64,000 nucleotides of DNA from XN24 sp035514535 (GCA_035514535.1 DATKAZ010000069.1:1-64000); one strand, 5' to 3'. Shown: positions 54,356 through 63,387, counted from the first letter of the stretch. Program-made: numbers and translations. Notes: generated from the sequence alone by a model not told the origin.

Positions 54356-55066
54356 TCACGCTGCCGCCAGTGCAAACAACAGCGTCAGCACGACGACTGC
54401 AAGCGTGAGTTCCGTGCGCAAGCCGCGGTACCAGCGCGGCAGCGCGCTCGCGACCGGCGGGCTCGCCTCCCAGGCGCGCACCGCCAGGAATCCCGCCAGC
54501 AGCAGCCATGCGGCCGTAGCAACCGGCAGCAGCAACGCGGCCCAGGCGAGCAGCGCAGGCAGAATGCTGATCGCCATCCGCATCACCGGCACGCGCCCGC
54601 CGCCGAGTGCGCGTCCCCAGTGGACCGCGCCGATGAATGACAGGATGACTGCGCCGTAAGCGATGAACTGCCCGGCAAAGTAAGCCCGGCGCGCATCTGC
54701 ACTGAAAACGAAACCGAGCAGCGCGGCGACGAACGGAATGAGGCCTGCGTAGCCGAGCCGGCGGCCCGCGCTCGCCGTCTCGCCGCCGAATCTCGGATGG
54801 GCAAGCAACTCGGTAGGCCCGCCGATGAAACGGCCGTCGATAAACACCTGCGGCAGCGTCTTCCTGCCGGTCCATTCCTCGAGCACGTGGAAGCGGTCGC
54901 GCGATGCGGCATCGGACATGGACAGCGTCACGACGCGATGCTCGAGGCCCAGCTCGGCGAGCCGCGCCTCGAGTTCGCGCAGGTCCGTGAGCGGCGATGC
55001 GAACAGCACGACCGGGGCGCTGCTGGCGTCCCTGCGAAGCGCGTCAAGGTGGTCTGTGCCATGCAT
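54356..55066 (-). CDS. Cysteine-less glutaredoxin-like domain fused to DUF3429
   Basis: A 236-residue protein. Residues about 16-90 have the glutaredoxin fold pattern (APVVLFASPLTDLRELEARL; LPQVFIDGRFIGGPTELLAH), but the redox CPYC is replaced by SPLTD and the whole protein has no cysteine. Residues about 100-236 are a DUF3429 membrane domain with five helices (LGYAGLIPFVAALLGFVF, then YGAVILSFIGAVHWG). A ligand-binding or regulatory role for the first domain is likely rather than disulfide chemistry. It precedes the sheath gene on the same strand by 57 bases. Confidence 0.8.
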   Translation of the reverse strand: MHGTDHLDALRRDASSAPVVLFASPLTDLRELEARLAELGLEHRVVTLSMSDAASRDRFHVLEEWTGRKTLPQVFIDGRFIGGPTELLAHPRFGGETASAGRRLGYAGLIPFVAALLGFVFSADARRAYFAGQFIAYGAVILSFIGAVHWGRALGGGRVPVMRMAISILPALLAWAALLLPVATAAWLLLAGFLAVRAWEASPPVASALPRWYRGLRTELTLAVVVLTLLFALAAA

Positions 55067-55157
55067 GCGATCCGGCCTGTCGCGTTCCCGGTCGTGAATC
55101 CTGCGATGATAATAGCGGATGGTGCCTGCCGACGAGTGTCCGAGGTATGTGACGACG

Positions 55158-55391
55158 ATGAGCTCCGGTACACGCAAGCGCGGCACGCCGCCCGCGGGAC
55201 AGGCGCTGCGCGAGGCACTGCGCTGGCTGTCGGCCGACGGCCGGCATGACGCTGTCGCGATCGAGGAGGCCTGCCGACGATTCGACCTCTCGCCGCTGGA
55301 CGAGGAATTCCTGCTCGCTGAGGCGCGCCGCATGCGCGCCGCCGCGGGCGACGCCCTCCCGCCCGGCGCCGAAGGAACGAAGGCGCGATGA
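55158..55391 (+). CDS. Unknown 77-residue protein upstream of the PLP enzyme
   Basis: A small charged, helical protein (ALREALRWLSADGRHDAVAI, EEACRRFDLSPLDEEFLLAE). Its stop overlaps the ATG of the following PLP-enzyme gene (ATGA), which supports translation. ATG at 55158 has GAGG about 12 bases upstream; an ATG at 55119 would add 13 residues. No family is recognised with certainty. Confidence 0.6.
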   Translation: MSSGTRKRGTPPAGQALREALRWLSADGRHDAVAIEEACRRFDLSPLDEEFLLAEARRMRAAAGDALPPGAEGTKAR

Positions 55392-56500
55392 GCGAGCTCG
55401 CCCTGGCCGACCGTTTCCCGGCGCTCGCGGAGAGCCTGGCGACAACTCCGCTCGGCGACTGGCCGACGCCGCTGCAGGCCGCCGACGCGACTGCACTGCC
55501 CGGCAGCTGCGCGGGCCTGTGGTTGAAGCGCGATGATCACTGCGCGTCGCCCTATGGCGGCAACAAGGTGCGCAAGCTCGAGTTCCTGCTCGCCGACGCG
55601 CTGCGCAGGGGACACGACTCCGTGTTCACCTTCGGCGTGGCCGGCTCCAACCATGCGCTCGCCACCGCGATCTATGCCGGCGGGCTGGGCCTGGACGCGC
55701 GCCTGCTCCTGACGCCCCAGTCGAACTCGTCGTTCGTCGGCCGCAACCTGCTCATGGGCCGCTGGTCGGGGGCAAAACAGCGGCACTGCGCTACGGAGGC
55801 GGAGGCGAATCGGGCCGCACGTTGCCTGGAGCTGCTTGGTCGCGGCGTCGCTCCGCCACCGTACCGTATCCCCGGCGGAGGATCCTCCCCGCTCGGGGCC
55901 GTCGGCTTCGTCAATGCGGGCCTGGAGCTGGCCGCACAGGTGCGTGCCGGCCTGATGCCGGAGCCGGACGATCTCTACGTCGCGCTCGGCACCATGGGCA
56001 CCGCCGCCGGGCTCGCACTCGGCTTCGCCGCCGCCGGGCTGCGCACGCGCCTCGTGTTCGTGCGCGTGGTGCGCGCCGACATCGCCAGCCCGCAGCGCTT
56101 TCGCAGCCTCTATCACGGTGCCGCGCGGCTGCTGCATCGACGCGATCCGCGCTTCCCGCTCGCGCCGCTCGATCGCACGCGCATGGAAGTCCGCCATAAG
56201 TTCATCGGCCCGGGCTACGCCCGCTTCACGGCGGAGGGCATGGCAGGCTTGCAGCTGGCCAGGCAGGCCTTCGGCATCGACCTGGAAGGCACGTACACGG
56301 GCAAGGCCTTTGCCTGCCTGCTTGCGGACCTCGAGGCGGGACGCCTCGTGGGGCGCAACGTCGTGTTCTGGAACACGTACAACGGCCAGCCGCTACCCGC
56401 CGAGGCCATGGCGCTCGACTACCGCGAGCTGCCGCCGCCCTTTCACCGCTACTTCGAGACGCCCTTCCAGCCGCTCGACCCGAGCCGCGACGGCGGCTAG
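55388..56500 (+). CDS. PLP-dependent D-cysteine desulfhydrase/ACC deaminase-like enzyme
   Basis: A 370-residue fold-type II PLP enzyme. The Schiff-base lysine is Lys60 in SPYGGNKVRKLEFLLADA, with the phosphate and substrate loop FGVAGSNHALATA and GTMGTAAGLALGF. The pattern matches D-cysteine desulfhydrase/1-aminocyclopropane-1-carboxylate deaminase. ACC deaminases and DcyD are told apart by a few residues I cannot place with certainty, so D-cysteine or another D-amino acid is an inference. Confidence 0.85.
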   Translation: MSELALADRFPALAESLATTPLGDWPTPLQAADATALPGSCAGLWLKRDDHCASPYGGNKVRKLEFLLADALRRGHDSVFTFGVAGSNHALATAIYAGGLGLDARLLLTPQSNSSFVGRNLLMGRWSGAKQRHCATEAEANRAARCLELLGRGVAPPPYRIPGGGSSPLGAVGFVNAGLELAAQVRAGLMPEPDDLYVALGTMGTAAGLALGFAAAGLRTRLVFVRVVRADIASPQRFRSLYHGAARLLHRRDPRFPLAPLDRTRMEVRHKFIGPGYARFTAEGMAGLQLARQAFGIDLEGTYTGKAFACLLADLEAGRLVGRNVVFWNTYNGQPLPAEAMALDYRELPPPFHRYFETPFQPLDPSRDGG

Positions 56501-56515
56501 GGTGGTGATGGGCGC

Positions 56516-57814
56516 TTACCGGCTGGCAGCCTGCCGTAGCAGCGTCTCGAGCGCGTCGCCGAAGTACCAGTCACCGTTCACCATGATGCCGACGGGGTCG
56601 GACGAAGCTCGCACGTCTTCAAGAGGATTTTGCTCAAGTAAAAGCAGGTCGGCCCGCAGACCTTCGCGGACAGCGCCGAACTCGTCCACCTCACCGAGAA
56701 ATTCGGCCGCGACGACTGTGGCCGCAGCCAGGGCGGAATACGGTGACAGTCCTGCCCTCCTGAACTCCAGCAGTTCTTCATGCAGGGACGATCCGGGAGC
56801 GACGATGTCTATTCCGGAGTCTGTGCCGAGCAGAAGCGGAACATAGCCCTGATGCAGGGCGCTGACCAGTAACCGCCGGTTCTCGGCGACGACCCTCGCG
56901 TCATCAGACGAATGATTGCGCTGGGCAAGGGCCTTGACCACCACGAGCGTCGGGCAGACATATGCACCGGCTTCCCATGTCCACATGACTACGTCCGGAA
57001 TCCTGGCCGTGTTCATTTTCAGCCAGCCGGCCGTGCCCCGTGTGCCGCCCAATTCAATGTCGTAACCGCCCAGGTGTTCCAGCGAGAACTGGCCCGCCAG
57101 CAGTGCGTCGCGCAATCCGACGCGGTGTGGAACGTGGCCCATAAAAGGAACGCCGTGCTCGCGGGCCGCCTCCACTACGGCGCTGTACACGTCGGGCCGC
57201 AAATCCTGGTATACCTTCAGCATTGTCCAGCCGTCGCCGACCAGCCGCGCAACTGTTTGCTGCGCTTCAGCAGCAGATTCCACAATTTGCGTGACGGGCC
57301 ATTTCGCGGGTGGTCCGTCTATTCCCGGGCTCGTCGAGTAGACCATGGGTCCCGGCAGTTCGCCCGTCGCGATCCGCTCCATCATGTCGCGCACCGCGCT
57401 ATGGCCCCACATGTTCCGCACGGTGGTGATGCCGCTGGCAAGATATCCGGGAAGATCTTCTTCCGCCAGGTGAACGTGCATGTCCGCGAGACCAGGCATC
57501 AGGACGAGCCCTTTCCCGTCTATCTGCTCGGCGTCGTCCGGAATCGCGATGTCGCTTCTCAAGCCGACACTTGTTATCCGCCGGTCCCTGACAACGACAG
57601 TCTGGTCGATGAGCAGAATTTCCGAATCCATGGGGACGACATCGACGCCAACGAAAGCGACCACCGCGGACGTCACCGGGGGTACGTCGGCAGGAGGCGG
57701 TGCCGGCCCCTCCGTCGCAGATTGGCCGGAGCCGCCGCAACTTGCCAGGAGGGCAGCCGCCAGCAGAGCGAAATTGCGCAAAGCTGCACCTGCCGGGCAA
57801 AGCTGGACGATCAC
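56516..57814 (-). CDS. Amidohydrolase-family lipoprotein
   Basis: A metal-dependent amidohydrolase: GLVLMPGLADMHVHL gives the first metal ligands, VPFMGHVPHRVGL and SLEHLGGYD add histidines, and LLGTDSGIDIVAPG the late Asp. An N-terminal signal ends in a lipobox (LLASC|GG), so it is probably membrane-anchored in the periplasm; relatives include imidazolonepropionase-like and Xaa-Pro/prolidase-type hydrolases. The start is unclear: GTG 57814 (used) puts the cysteine at residue 26, ATG 57862 would make the signal too long, and TTG 57781, with AGGTGCAG upstream, would make it 15. Codons are visibly less GC-rich than in neighbours. Confidence 0.8.
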   Translation of the reverse strand: MIVQLCPAGAALRNFALLAAALLASCGGSGQSATEGPAPPPADVPPVTSAVVAFVGVDVVPMDSEILLIDQTVVVRDRRITSVGLRSDIAIPDDAEQIDGKGLVLMPGLADMHVHLAEEDLPGYLASGITTVRNMWGHSAVRDMMERIATGELPGPMVYSTSPGIDGPPAKWPVTQIVESAAEAQQTVARLVGDGWTMLKVYQDLRPDVYSAVVEAAREHGVPFMGHVPHRVGLRDALLAGQFSLEHLGGYDIELGGTRGTAGWLKMNTARIPDVVMWTWEAGAYVCPTLVVVKALAQRNHSSDDARVVAENRRLLVSALHQGYVPLLLGTDSGIDIVAPGSSLHEELLEFRRAGLSPYSALAAATVVAAEFLGEVDEFGAVREGLRADLLLLEQNPLEDVRASSDPVGIMVNGDWYFGDALETLLRQAASR

Positions 57815-57848
57815 ATGCTCAGGAAATTTGATGCTATGTCTGCCTCGC

Positions 57849-57880
57849 GTGTGGATCGCCATTGGTGTGGATCGCCATTG
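57849..57880. repeat. 16-bp tandem duplication
   Basis: GTGTGGATCGCCATTG occurs twice in direct succession (57849-57864, 57865-57880), just upstream of the amidohydrolase signal sequence. Sixteen is not a multiple of three, so the duplication shifts any longer upstream frame. Confidence 0.9.
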
Positions 57881-57881
57881 C

Positions 57882-57898
57882 GTCGAATGAATTTCGAC
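57882..57898. promoter_or_regulatory. 17-bp inverted repeat upstream of the amidohydrolase
   Basis: GTCGAA, TGAAT, TTCGAC: perfect 6-bp arms around five bases, located 68 bases before the chosen start. It could be a regulator-binding site. Confidence 0.25.
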
Positions 57899-57980
57899 CG
57901 CTCGACTCTGGACTGGTGCGGGAAGCAAACGCGATGAAAGAAACGTGAATTTCCCGTGAAATCTGCGATGACAGGAGTCT

Positions 57981-59078
57981 TCAGAAGGCAGCGAAGCTGT
58001 CGACGCCGCGCAGCAGCAGGTCCCAGCGCGCCTGGGCCGCCTCGCGGGCCGCGACCGCCGGGAGCCCCGTGATCAACGCCTGGCGCGCAAACAGCCAGCC
58101 GACCGCGTCGCGCGGCCCGAGGCTCAGGAAGAAGCCCAGCTGGCGCGCATCCCATGATTCCGGCTCGCGGCCCTGCGCGAGACTCGCGATGGTCGCGGCG
58201 ACGTGCCGTCCCTTGCGCACGGCCGTCTGCGCGGTCGCCGCGTCGAACGGCACGCCGTCCCAGCGGGCGCAATCACCGGCCGCGAAGATCGCGGGCAGCG
58301 GCCGGCCGCCGCGTAACACGCGGCCCGCAGCATCGGCCGCGATGCGCTGCGAAGTCGGCCCCGTGCACAGCAACGCGCCGCCGGCCGGCTCGGAAACCAC
58401 GCCCTCCCGCCCGCGCATGCGCACGCGCCCGCGGCCGAAGCCCTCGTAAAGCATGCCCGTGCGCAGTTCCACGTCGAGTGCCTGCAGGTGCCCGACGACC
58501 GCGCGCCGCAGGCCCGCCGGCTCCGCGGGGAGGAGCGTGTCGTCGGCCTCGATCAACCCCAGCGGCGCGCCGTCGGGCCGCGCCGCGGCCAGCTCGAACA
58601 GGCACTGCAGGCCACTCGCGCCGGCCCCCACGACCCATGCGCGACCCTCGGTCGCGGCGAGCCGCCGCAGCGCATTCACGCCCGCGCCGGTCGCGAGCGT
58701 TTCCAACGGCACCGGCGGCGTGGGGCTGCGGGAAGCGCGGCCCGCGACCCCCGGCAAACCCGTCGTGACGACCAGCGCGTCGAACTCCAGCGCGCGCTTC
58801 CCGATCCGGATCCTGCGCAGGCGCGACCATTCGGCCAGCTGCGCCGCGGACCAGGCGACGCGCGCCCGGTGATGCCGGAAATCCCAGCGGCGCGCAATGG
58901 GCGCGAAGTCCGCACGCAGCTCGGCCAGCGGCCTGCGCAGCGTCTCGTGTAACTGCGTGCGGCGCAGGTGCCAGCGGCCGGGGTCGACGAGATGACGCTC
59001 GGCATCCGGCACGACACGCGCGAGGCGGGCCAGGCACGCCAGGCCGGCATAACCGCCGCCGATGACCACGACCTTCAT
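57981..59078 (-). CDS. FAD-dependent NAD(P)H oxidoreductase (NDH-2/FSP1-like)
   Basis: A 365-residue flavoprotein with two Rossmann sites: KVVVIGGGYAGLACLARLAR for FAD (6-16) and AWVVGAGASGLQCLFELA for NAD(P)H, plus the FAD-closing LPAIFAAGDCARWDG. Arrangement and length resemble type II NADH dehydrogenases and related quinone reductases; no transmembrane segment is visible, though a C-terminal amphipathic helix region (GWLFARQALITGLPAVAARE) could bind the membrane. The ATG overlaps the EamA gene stop (ATGA). Confidence 0.85.
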   Translation of the reverse strand: MKVVVIGGGYAGLACLARLARVVPDAERHLVDPGRWHLRRTQLHETLRRPLAELRADFAPIARRWDFRHHRARVAWSAAQLAEWSRLRRIRIGKRALEFDALVVTTGLPGVAGRASRSPTPPVPLETLATGAGVNALRRLAATEGRAWVVGAGASGLQCLFELAAARPDGAPLGLIEADDTLLPAEPAGLRRAVVGHLQALDVELRTGMLYEGFGRGRVRMRGREGVVSEPAGGALLCTGPTSQRIAADAAGRVLRGGRPLPAIFAAGDCARWDGVPFDAATAQTAVRKGRHVAATIASLAQGREPESWDARQLGFFLSLGPRDAVGWLFARQALITGLPAVAAREAAQARWDLLLRGVDSFAAF

Positions 59079-60034
59079 GCCGGCGGGATACGCGGCCGGA
59101 ACTGCCAGCGAGCCAGCACCATGCCGCCCAGGATCAGGCCCAGCGCCGCGAATGCGCGCGTCGGCAGGCGCTCTCCCAGCGCCAGCGTACCGAGCACGAC
59201 GGCCCATACCGGGATCAGGTAGTTGATGAGCGACAGAAAGGTCGGCCCTGCGCGCGCCACCAGGCTGAAATAGACAACCGTCGCCAGCCCCGTGGCCAGC
59301 GCCCCAAGCGCCAGCAGTGCGCCGGCCGGCGCGACAGCGATCGCGGCATGTGCTACGGCCGCCCGGCCTTCCCGCAGCGCGCCGGCGAGGAGGAATACGC
59401 CGACCACTACGCCCGCGATGGACAGCACCGCCGCGGACGTGACGACCGGGTTCAGTACCGGCCCGCGACGGGCGATGATCGCCGCCGCGCCGTAACAGAC
59501 CGCCGCGCCCAGCACGGCGAGCTGGGCGATGAACGATGCCTCCCGCCCGATCATGGCGGCACGCGCTTCGGGGCCGATTAACACGAAGACGCCGACGAAG
59601 CCGAGCACGAAGCCCGCCAGGCGGCGTGGCGTAAGGCGCTCGCCGGCCACCAGGAAGTGCGCCAGTACCAGCGTCACCAGCGGCATCACCGCCATCAGGA
59701 TGCCGGTCAGGCCGGACGGGATGTCGCGCTGACCCCAGGCGATGAGAAAGAACGGCAGGGCATTGCCCACCAGGGCCATGACGAGAAAGAACAGCCAGGT
59801 TCGCAGCGCCCCGGGGGGACGGCGGCGCGTCAACAGGAGGAGCAGCACCAGCACGCCGGCACCGATGAGCAGGCGACCCGCCGTGATAGCTACCGGAGTG
59901 AACGCATCCAGGGCCACCCGCACGAGCATGAAGGAACTGCCCCACAGCGCTACCAGCGCGAACAGCAGGGCCCATTCGACGAGGCCCTGCCGCAGCGGGC
60001 CGTGCGACGGAACCGTCGCCTGGGAAGTAGCCAA
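59075..60034 (-). CDS. EamA/DMT-family transporter
   Basis: A 319-residue, ten-helix transporter made of two EamA repeats (VALWGSSFMLVRVAL...; GAAVCYGAAAIIARRGPVL...), with the motif PVWAVVLGTLALGERLP near the end. DMT proteins move metabolites or drugs. TTG at 60034 is chosen: GAGG lies six bases upstream, it lies eight bases after the 53-residue gene, and it gives a short leader before helix 1. An ATG at 60133 would add 33 Arg/Pro-rich residues overlapping that gene. Confidence 0.85.
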   Translation of the reverse strand: MATSQATVPSHGPLRQGLVEWALLFALVALWGSSFMLVRVALDAFTPVAITAGRLLIGAGVLVLLLLLTRRRPPGALRTWLFFLVMALVGNALPFFLIAWGQRDIPSGLTGILMAVMPLVTLVLAHFLVAGERLTPRRLAGFVLGFVGVFVLIGPEARAAMIGREASFIAQLAVLGAAVCYGAAAIIARRGPVLNPVVTSAAVLSIAGVVVGVFLLAGALREGRAAVAHAAIAVAPAGALLALGALATGLATVVYFSLVARAGPTFLSLINYLIPVWAVVLGTLALGERLPTRAFAALGLILGGMVLARWQFRPRIPPA

Positions 60035-60041
60035 GGCGACC

Positions 60042-60203
60042 TCAGCCGGACCCGGGCGGATCCGCCGGACGCGGCGAACGCCCGGCCTCCTGCGCCCCGT
60101 TCCCGGTAGCGGATTTGCGCCGCTCGCGCTCATCCTCGATCTCGGCCTGTTCCCGCTCCTTGCGTCGGACCTCGTCCAGCATGAGCTTCAACCACTCGTT
60201 CAA
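60042..60203 (-). CDS. 53-residue charged helical protein
   Basis: TTG at 60203 overlaps the rhomboid stop codon (TTGA) and is preceded by GGGGAGG, an almost perfect ribosome site. The product starts MNEWLKLMLDEVRRKEREQA and continues with an acidic/basic helix (EIEDERERRK), then a flexible Pro/Gly-rich tail. No family is recognised. The helix could be a short coiled coil interacting with the membrane proteins encoded on either side. Other frames across this segment lack such signals. Confidence 0.6.
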   Translation of the reverse strand: MNEWLKLMLDEVRRKEREQAEIEDERERRKSATGNGAQEAGRSPRPADPPGSG

Positions 60204-60877
60204 CGCGCTCGCCTCCCCAGCAGGAACAACGGAGTCAACGCCAACCCCGCGACGAAGCCGCCGAGGTGCGCCCTGAACGCGACGCCGCCTTCTCCCGCCG
60301 GCGTCATCAGCGACGACACCAGCTGGATCGCGAACCAGAGCCCGAGGACCCACACCGCGGGCAGCCTGATCGCCTGCAGGATAAAGCCGAACGGCACGAG
60401 CACCAGCACGCGGGCGCGCGGGAACATCAGAAGGTACGCGCCCAGCACCCCCGAAATCGCGCCGGAGGCGCCCACCATCGGCACCTGGGCCTCGGGCGCC
60501 GGCAGCGACTGGGCGAACACCGCGGCCACGCCGCACGCCAGGTAGAACACCGGGAAACGAATCTTCCCCATCCGGTCTTCGATGTTGTCGCCGAAGATCC
60601 ACAGGTAAAGCATGTTTCCCGCCAGGTGCAGCCAGCCGCCGTGCAGGAACATCGAGGTCACGACCGTCGCGGCCGGCGGCACCATCGCGACCTCGGGCGC
60701 GAGCTGCGCATGGCCGAACAATACGGCCGGGATCACCCCGAGGGAAAATATCACCCGGTTGAAATGCGGCGCGCCGAATGACACCTGCCACAGGAACGTG
60801 AGGATGCAGGCCACCACCAGCGCCCAGGTCACCACGGGCACCGACGACACCGGGTTCTCGTCACGCAACGGGATCAC
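60200..60877 (-). CDS. Rhomboid-family intramembrane serine protease
   Basis: A 225-residue protein with six or so helices. The catalytic Ser138 lies in VGASGAISGVLGAYL and the catalytic His204 in FRAHLGGFVAGL; HGGWLHLAGNMLYLWIFGDNIED is the conserved L1/TM2 region. Rhomboids cut membrane-spanning substrates within the bilayer; the target is unknown. It begins the operon rhomboid - 53-residue protein - EamA - FAD oxidoreductase, joined by overlaps. Confidence 0.93.
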   Translation of the reverse strand: MIPLRDENPVSSVPVVTWALVVACILTFLWQVSFGAPHFNRVIFSLGVIPAVLFGHAQLAPEVAMVPPAATVVTSMFLHGGWLHLAGNMLYLWIFGDNIEDRMGKIRFPVFYLACGVAAVFAQSLPAPEAQVPMVGASGAISGVLGAYLLMFPRARVLVLVPFGFILQAIRLPAVWVLGLWFAIQLVSSLMTPAGEGGVAFRAHLGGFVAGLALTPLFLLGRRAR

Positions 60878-60914
60878 GGTCGTTCCTGCGTGTGCCGGCG
60901 TGTCTCCTGCACGG

Positions 60915-61763
60915 TCAGCGCGAATTGTCCCGGTAGCGGCCGTCGCCCAGCCGGATGGCCCGGGCCTTCAGTTCGCTGATCGTCTGCCTGACGAGGCCGC
61001 GGACCGGGCCGCGCCAGCGCCCCGCGGCGCGCAAGGTGTCCCGCAGCACGTCCAGGTCCTGCAGCTCGCCCAGCACATCGGCGAGCTTTTTCAGCGTCGC
61101 GCGCTCCATGCGATCCGGCGGCCGCCCGGACAGCTCGCGCTGGTGAAGTTCGCGCTTGACCGCCTTGCGAAAATCGTGGAACCGGGGCAACACCGGCTTG
61201 GCCGCGACGTGCCGGAACGCGTTCGCGGTCTCGGCCCAGGCATCCGCCAGGCCCGCGTCCAGCGCCGCAGCGTCGACCCGCTCGAAGGGGAGCGCCTGCA
61301 CGTCACGCGCGACGCCGCGCAGCTCGCCGGCGACCGCCATCGCGATCGGCCGCGCCAGGCCCGGCGCGCCGGCAAGCGTGGCATGCCGGCGCGCAAACCA
61401 CTGAGCCACTGCCTCGAGCGCCTCGAGCTGGCGCGCATCGGCCCGCAGGCGCAGGCGCGCAACGGTTTCGCCGGCGGCATCGGCATCGCGCAGCGGGGCC
61501 AGCTGCCGCCCCGCGGCGCCACAGCGCTTCTCGAGCCGGCGTGTCGGCAGCACTTCCCCGCAGAGGCGCAGCAGGGCGCGCGTGCGCTTCAGGTCCTTGC
61601 GCACCTCGTGGACTACCCAGGCCGGCTGCAGCGAGGGATCCTCGAGACGCTCGATGCAGCGACCGAGACGTTGGGCAAGCGTCTCGCCGACCCCTCCGGG
61701 CGCGGGGGTTTCGTCGGGGGACAGCTCATCCGCCTCGCGCCGAGGCCGCCGTTCTGTCGACAT
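60915..61763 (-). CDS. CHAD-domain protein
   Basis: A 282-residue all-helical protein with the CHAD pattern of conserved His and basic residues: VVHEVRKDLKRTRALLRLCG near residue 50, then PLRDADAAGETVARLR, and RFHDFRKAVKRELHQREL. CHAD domains bind polyphosphate and often accompany polyphosphate kinases or CYTH phosphatases, though none is adjacent. The N-terminal 30 residues are charged and probably disordered. Confidence 0.9.
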   Translation of the reverse strand: MSTERRPRREADELSPDETPAPGGVGETLAQRLGRCIERLEDPSLQPAWVVHEVRKDLKRTRALLRLCGEVLPTRRLEKRCGAAGRQLAPLRDADAAGETVARLRLRADARQLEALEAVAQWFARRHATLAGAPGLARPIAMAVAGELRGVARDVQALPFERVDAAALDAGLADAWAETANAFRHVAAKPVLPRFHDFRKAVKRELHQRELSGRPPDRMERATLKKLADVLGELQDLDVLRDTLRAAGRWRGPVRGLVRQTISELKARAIRLGDGRYRDNSR

Positions 61764-61917
61764 TTCTGCTCCCAGGAAGCGGGTATGCGCATCTGCCGCG
61801 GGGTAGCGAACTCTATCACGAGGGCAGGCTCATGCGGCGATGCAACATCCCGGATTGCGGTCCCGCTGCAGGCGTCCCATGATGTTCGCGGGGCGTATCG
61901 GCCGAGGAGTTGCAACC

Positions 61918-63387
61918 ATGTCTACGTATCGAGCTCCAGTCCCGGTTCTCGTCGCGCTGGTCCTGCTCACGGCCGGGCCCTGGACGCCCGCGGCAGAGGC
62001 CGCGGGGGTATTGCAGTTTCGCGAGCCGCGCATGAGCGTGGTCGAGGGCGAGACGCGCGCGATCACCGTGATCCGCAGCGGTAGTTCGAGCGGCGAGGTC
62101 ACGGTGGTGCTGAACGCCAGCCTTGGCGGCACGGCTACGCTCGGCGAGGATTTCACCGTGGACCTGCCGCTCGGCGTCGTGCGCATCCCCGACGGCAGCC
62201 TGTTCGCCCGCGTCGAGCTGGAGGCCCTGGCGGACACCGACGTCGAAGGCACCGAATACGCGGTGCTCACCCTCGCGAATCCCACCGGCGCCACCCTTGC
62301 ACGCGAGCAGACCCTGCTGCTGCAGATCGAGGACGACGACGAGGCCGCGGCCCAGTTCGCGATCCTGGGCGATGGCGTGCGGCGCGTGACGGCCGGCAAC
62401 GTACTGCCTATCGAGGTGAGTCGCAACGGGCTCGCGGCGCAGGCCCTCACGGTGGACCTGTTCGGCGTGCCGGACACCGCCGCGCTCGGCGTCGACTACA
62501 GCGATCTGACGACGACGCTCGAGTTTGCCGCGCAGGACGATATTGCCGAGGCCACGCTCTCGACGATCGGCGGCACGGGTGCGGTCGGCCCGCGCGCGCT
62601 CAGCCTGATGCTCGCGAACGCGACTCCCGCCGGCGAGGCCGCCTTCGCCGGCACGGGGCCATTGGTCATCATCGAGGCGCCGACGGCGGATCGCGCCGGC
62701 GAATTCTCGCTGTTTACCGCGACCCCGAGTGTCGACGAGGTCGACGGCAGCGTCCAGTTCACCGTCGACCGCAACCGCGGCAGCAGCGGGGACGCGACGG
62801 TCAGCTGGGTCACGCTGGACGGCGAAGGCAGCCGTGTCGCCCTGGCCGGGACCGACTACGTCGCCGCCACCGGGACGCTGGCTTTTGCGGCCGGCGAGAC
62901 GCGCAAGACCTTCGCCGTGGATCTCGTCGCGGGCGAGACGGCGCGCAGGGAGCGACGCTTCGAGGTCGTCCTGGCGAACCCGACCGGCGAGGCGGGGCTC
63001 GACCCGGAAGGACGCCAAGTGACGGTCACGATTCGCGCCGACGAGGGGGCGCAGCAGGAGGAGTGCAAGGGCTTCTGCGATTGTTTCATCGCCACCGCCG
63101 CCTGGGGCAGCTGGATGGACCCGCACGTGGCCAGCCTGCGCCGCTTCCGCGACACCGTCCTCATGCCGTACGCGCCGGGGCGGGCGTTCGTGGCGTTCTA
63201 TTACCGCCACTCGCCGCCGCTCGCGCAACTGATCGGCCGCCATGCGCCGCTGCGCGCCGCGACGCGTGCGGTCCTGGCGCCGCTCGTGTTCGCCATCGAA
63301 CAGCCGGTAGGCACCGGCGGGCTGCTGCTCGGCCTGCTCGCGATCGTGAATCTGCGCCGGTCATCCCGCCGAAAGCGCACCGCATGA
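61918..63387 (+). CDS. Secreted Calx-beta protein with CFI-box C-terminus
   Basis: A 489-residue precursor with signal peptide (about 1-30). Two clear Calx-beta repeats are visible: residues about 35-150 (VEGETRAITVIRSGSSSGEV, TATLGEDFTV, VEGTEYAVLTLANPTGA) and about 265-370 (DEVDGSVQFTVDRNRGSSGDA, ALAGTDYVAATGTLAF, RRFEVVLANPTGE), with a weaker one between. From residue 389 comes CFIATAAWGSWMDPHVASLRRFRD, the CFI-box motif, then a hydrophobic helix and a basic end (NLRRSSRRKRTA). This layout suits a surface-anchored or sorted protein. GAGGAG lies nine bases before the ATG. It overlaps the following SDR start (ATGA). Confidence 0.85.
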   Translation: MSTYRAPVPVLVALVLLTAGPWTPAAEAAGVLQFREPRMSVVEGETRAITVIRSGSSSGEVTVVLNASLGGTATLGEDFTVDLPLGVVRIPDGSLFARVELEALADTDVEGTEYAVLTLANPTGATLAREQTLLLQIEDDDEAAAQFAILGDGVRRVTAGNVLPIEVSRNGLAAQALTVDLFGVPDTAALGVDYSDLTTTLEFAAQDDIAEATLSTIGGTGAVGPRALSLMLANATPAGEAAFAGTGPLVIIEAPTADRAGEFSLFTATPSVDEVDGSVQFTVDRNRGSSGDATVSWVTLDGEGSRVALAGTDYVAATGTLAFAAGETRKTFAVDLVAGETARRERRFEVVLANPTGEAGLDPEGRQVTVTIRADEGAQQEECKGFCDCFIATAAWGSWMDPHVASLRRFRDTVLMPYAPGRAFVAFYYRHSPPLAQLIGRHAPLRAATRAVLAPLVFAIEQPVGTGGLLLGLLAIVNLRRSSRRKRTA

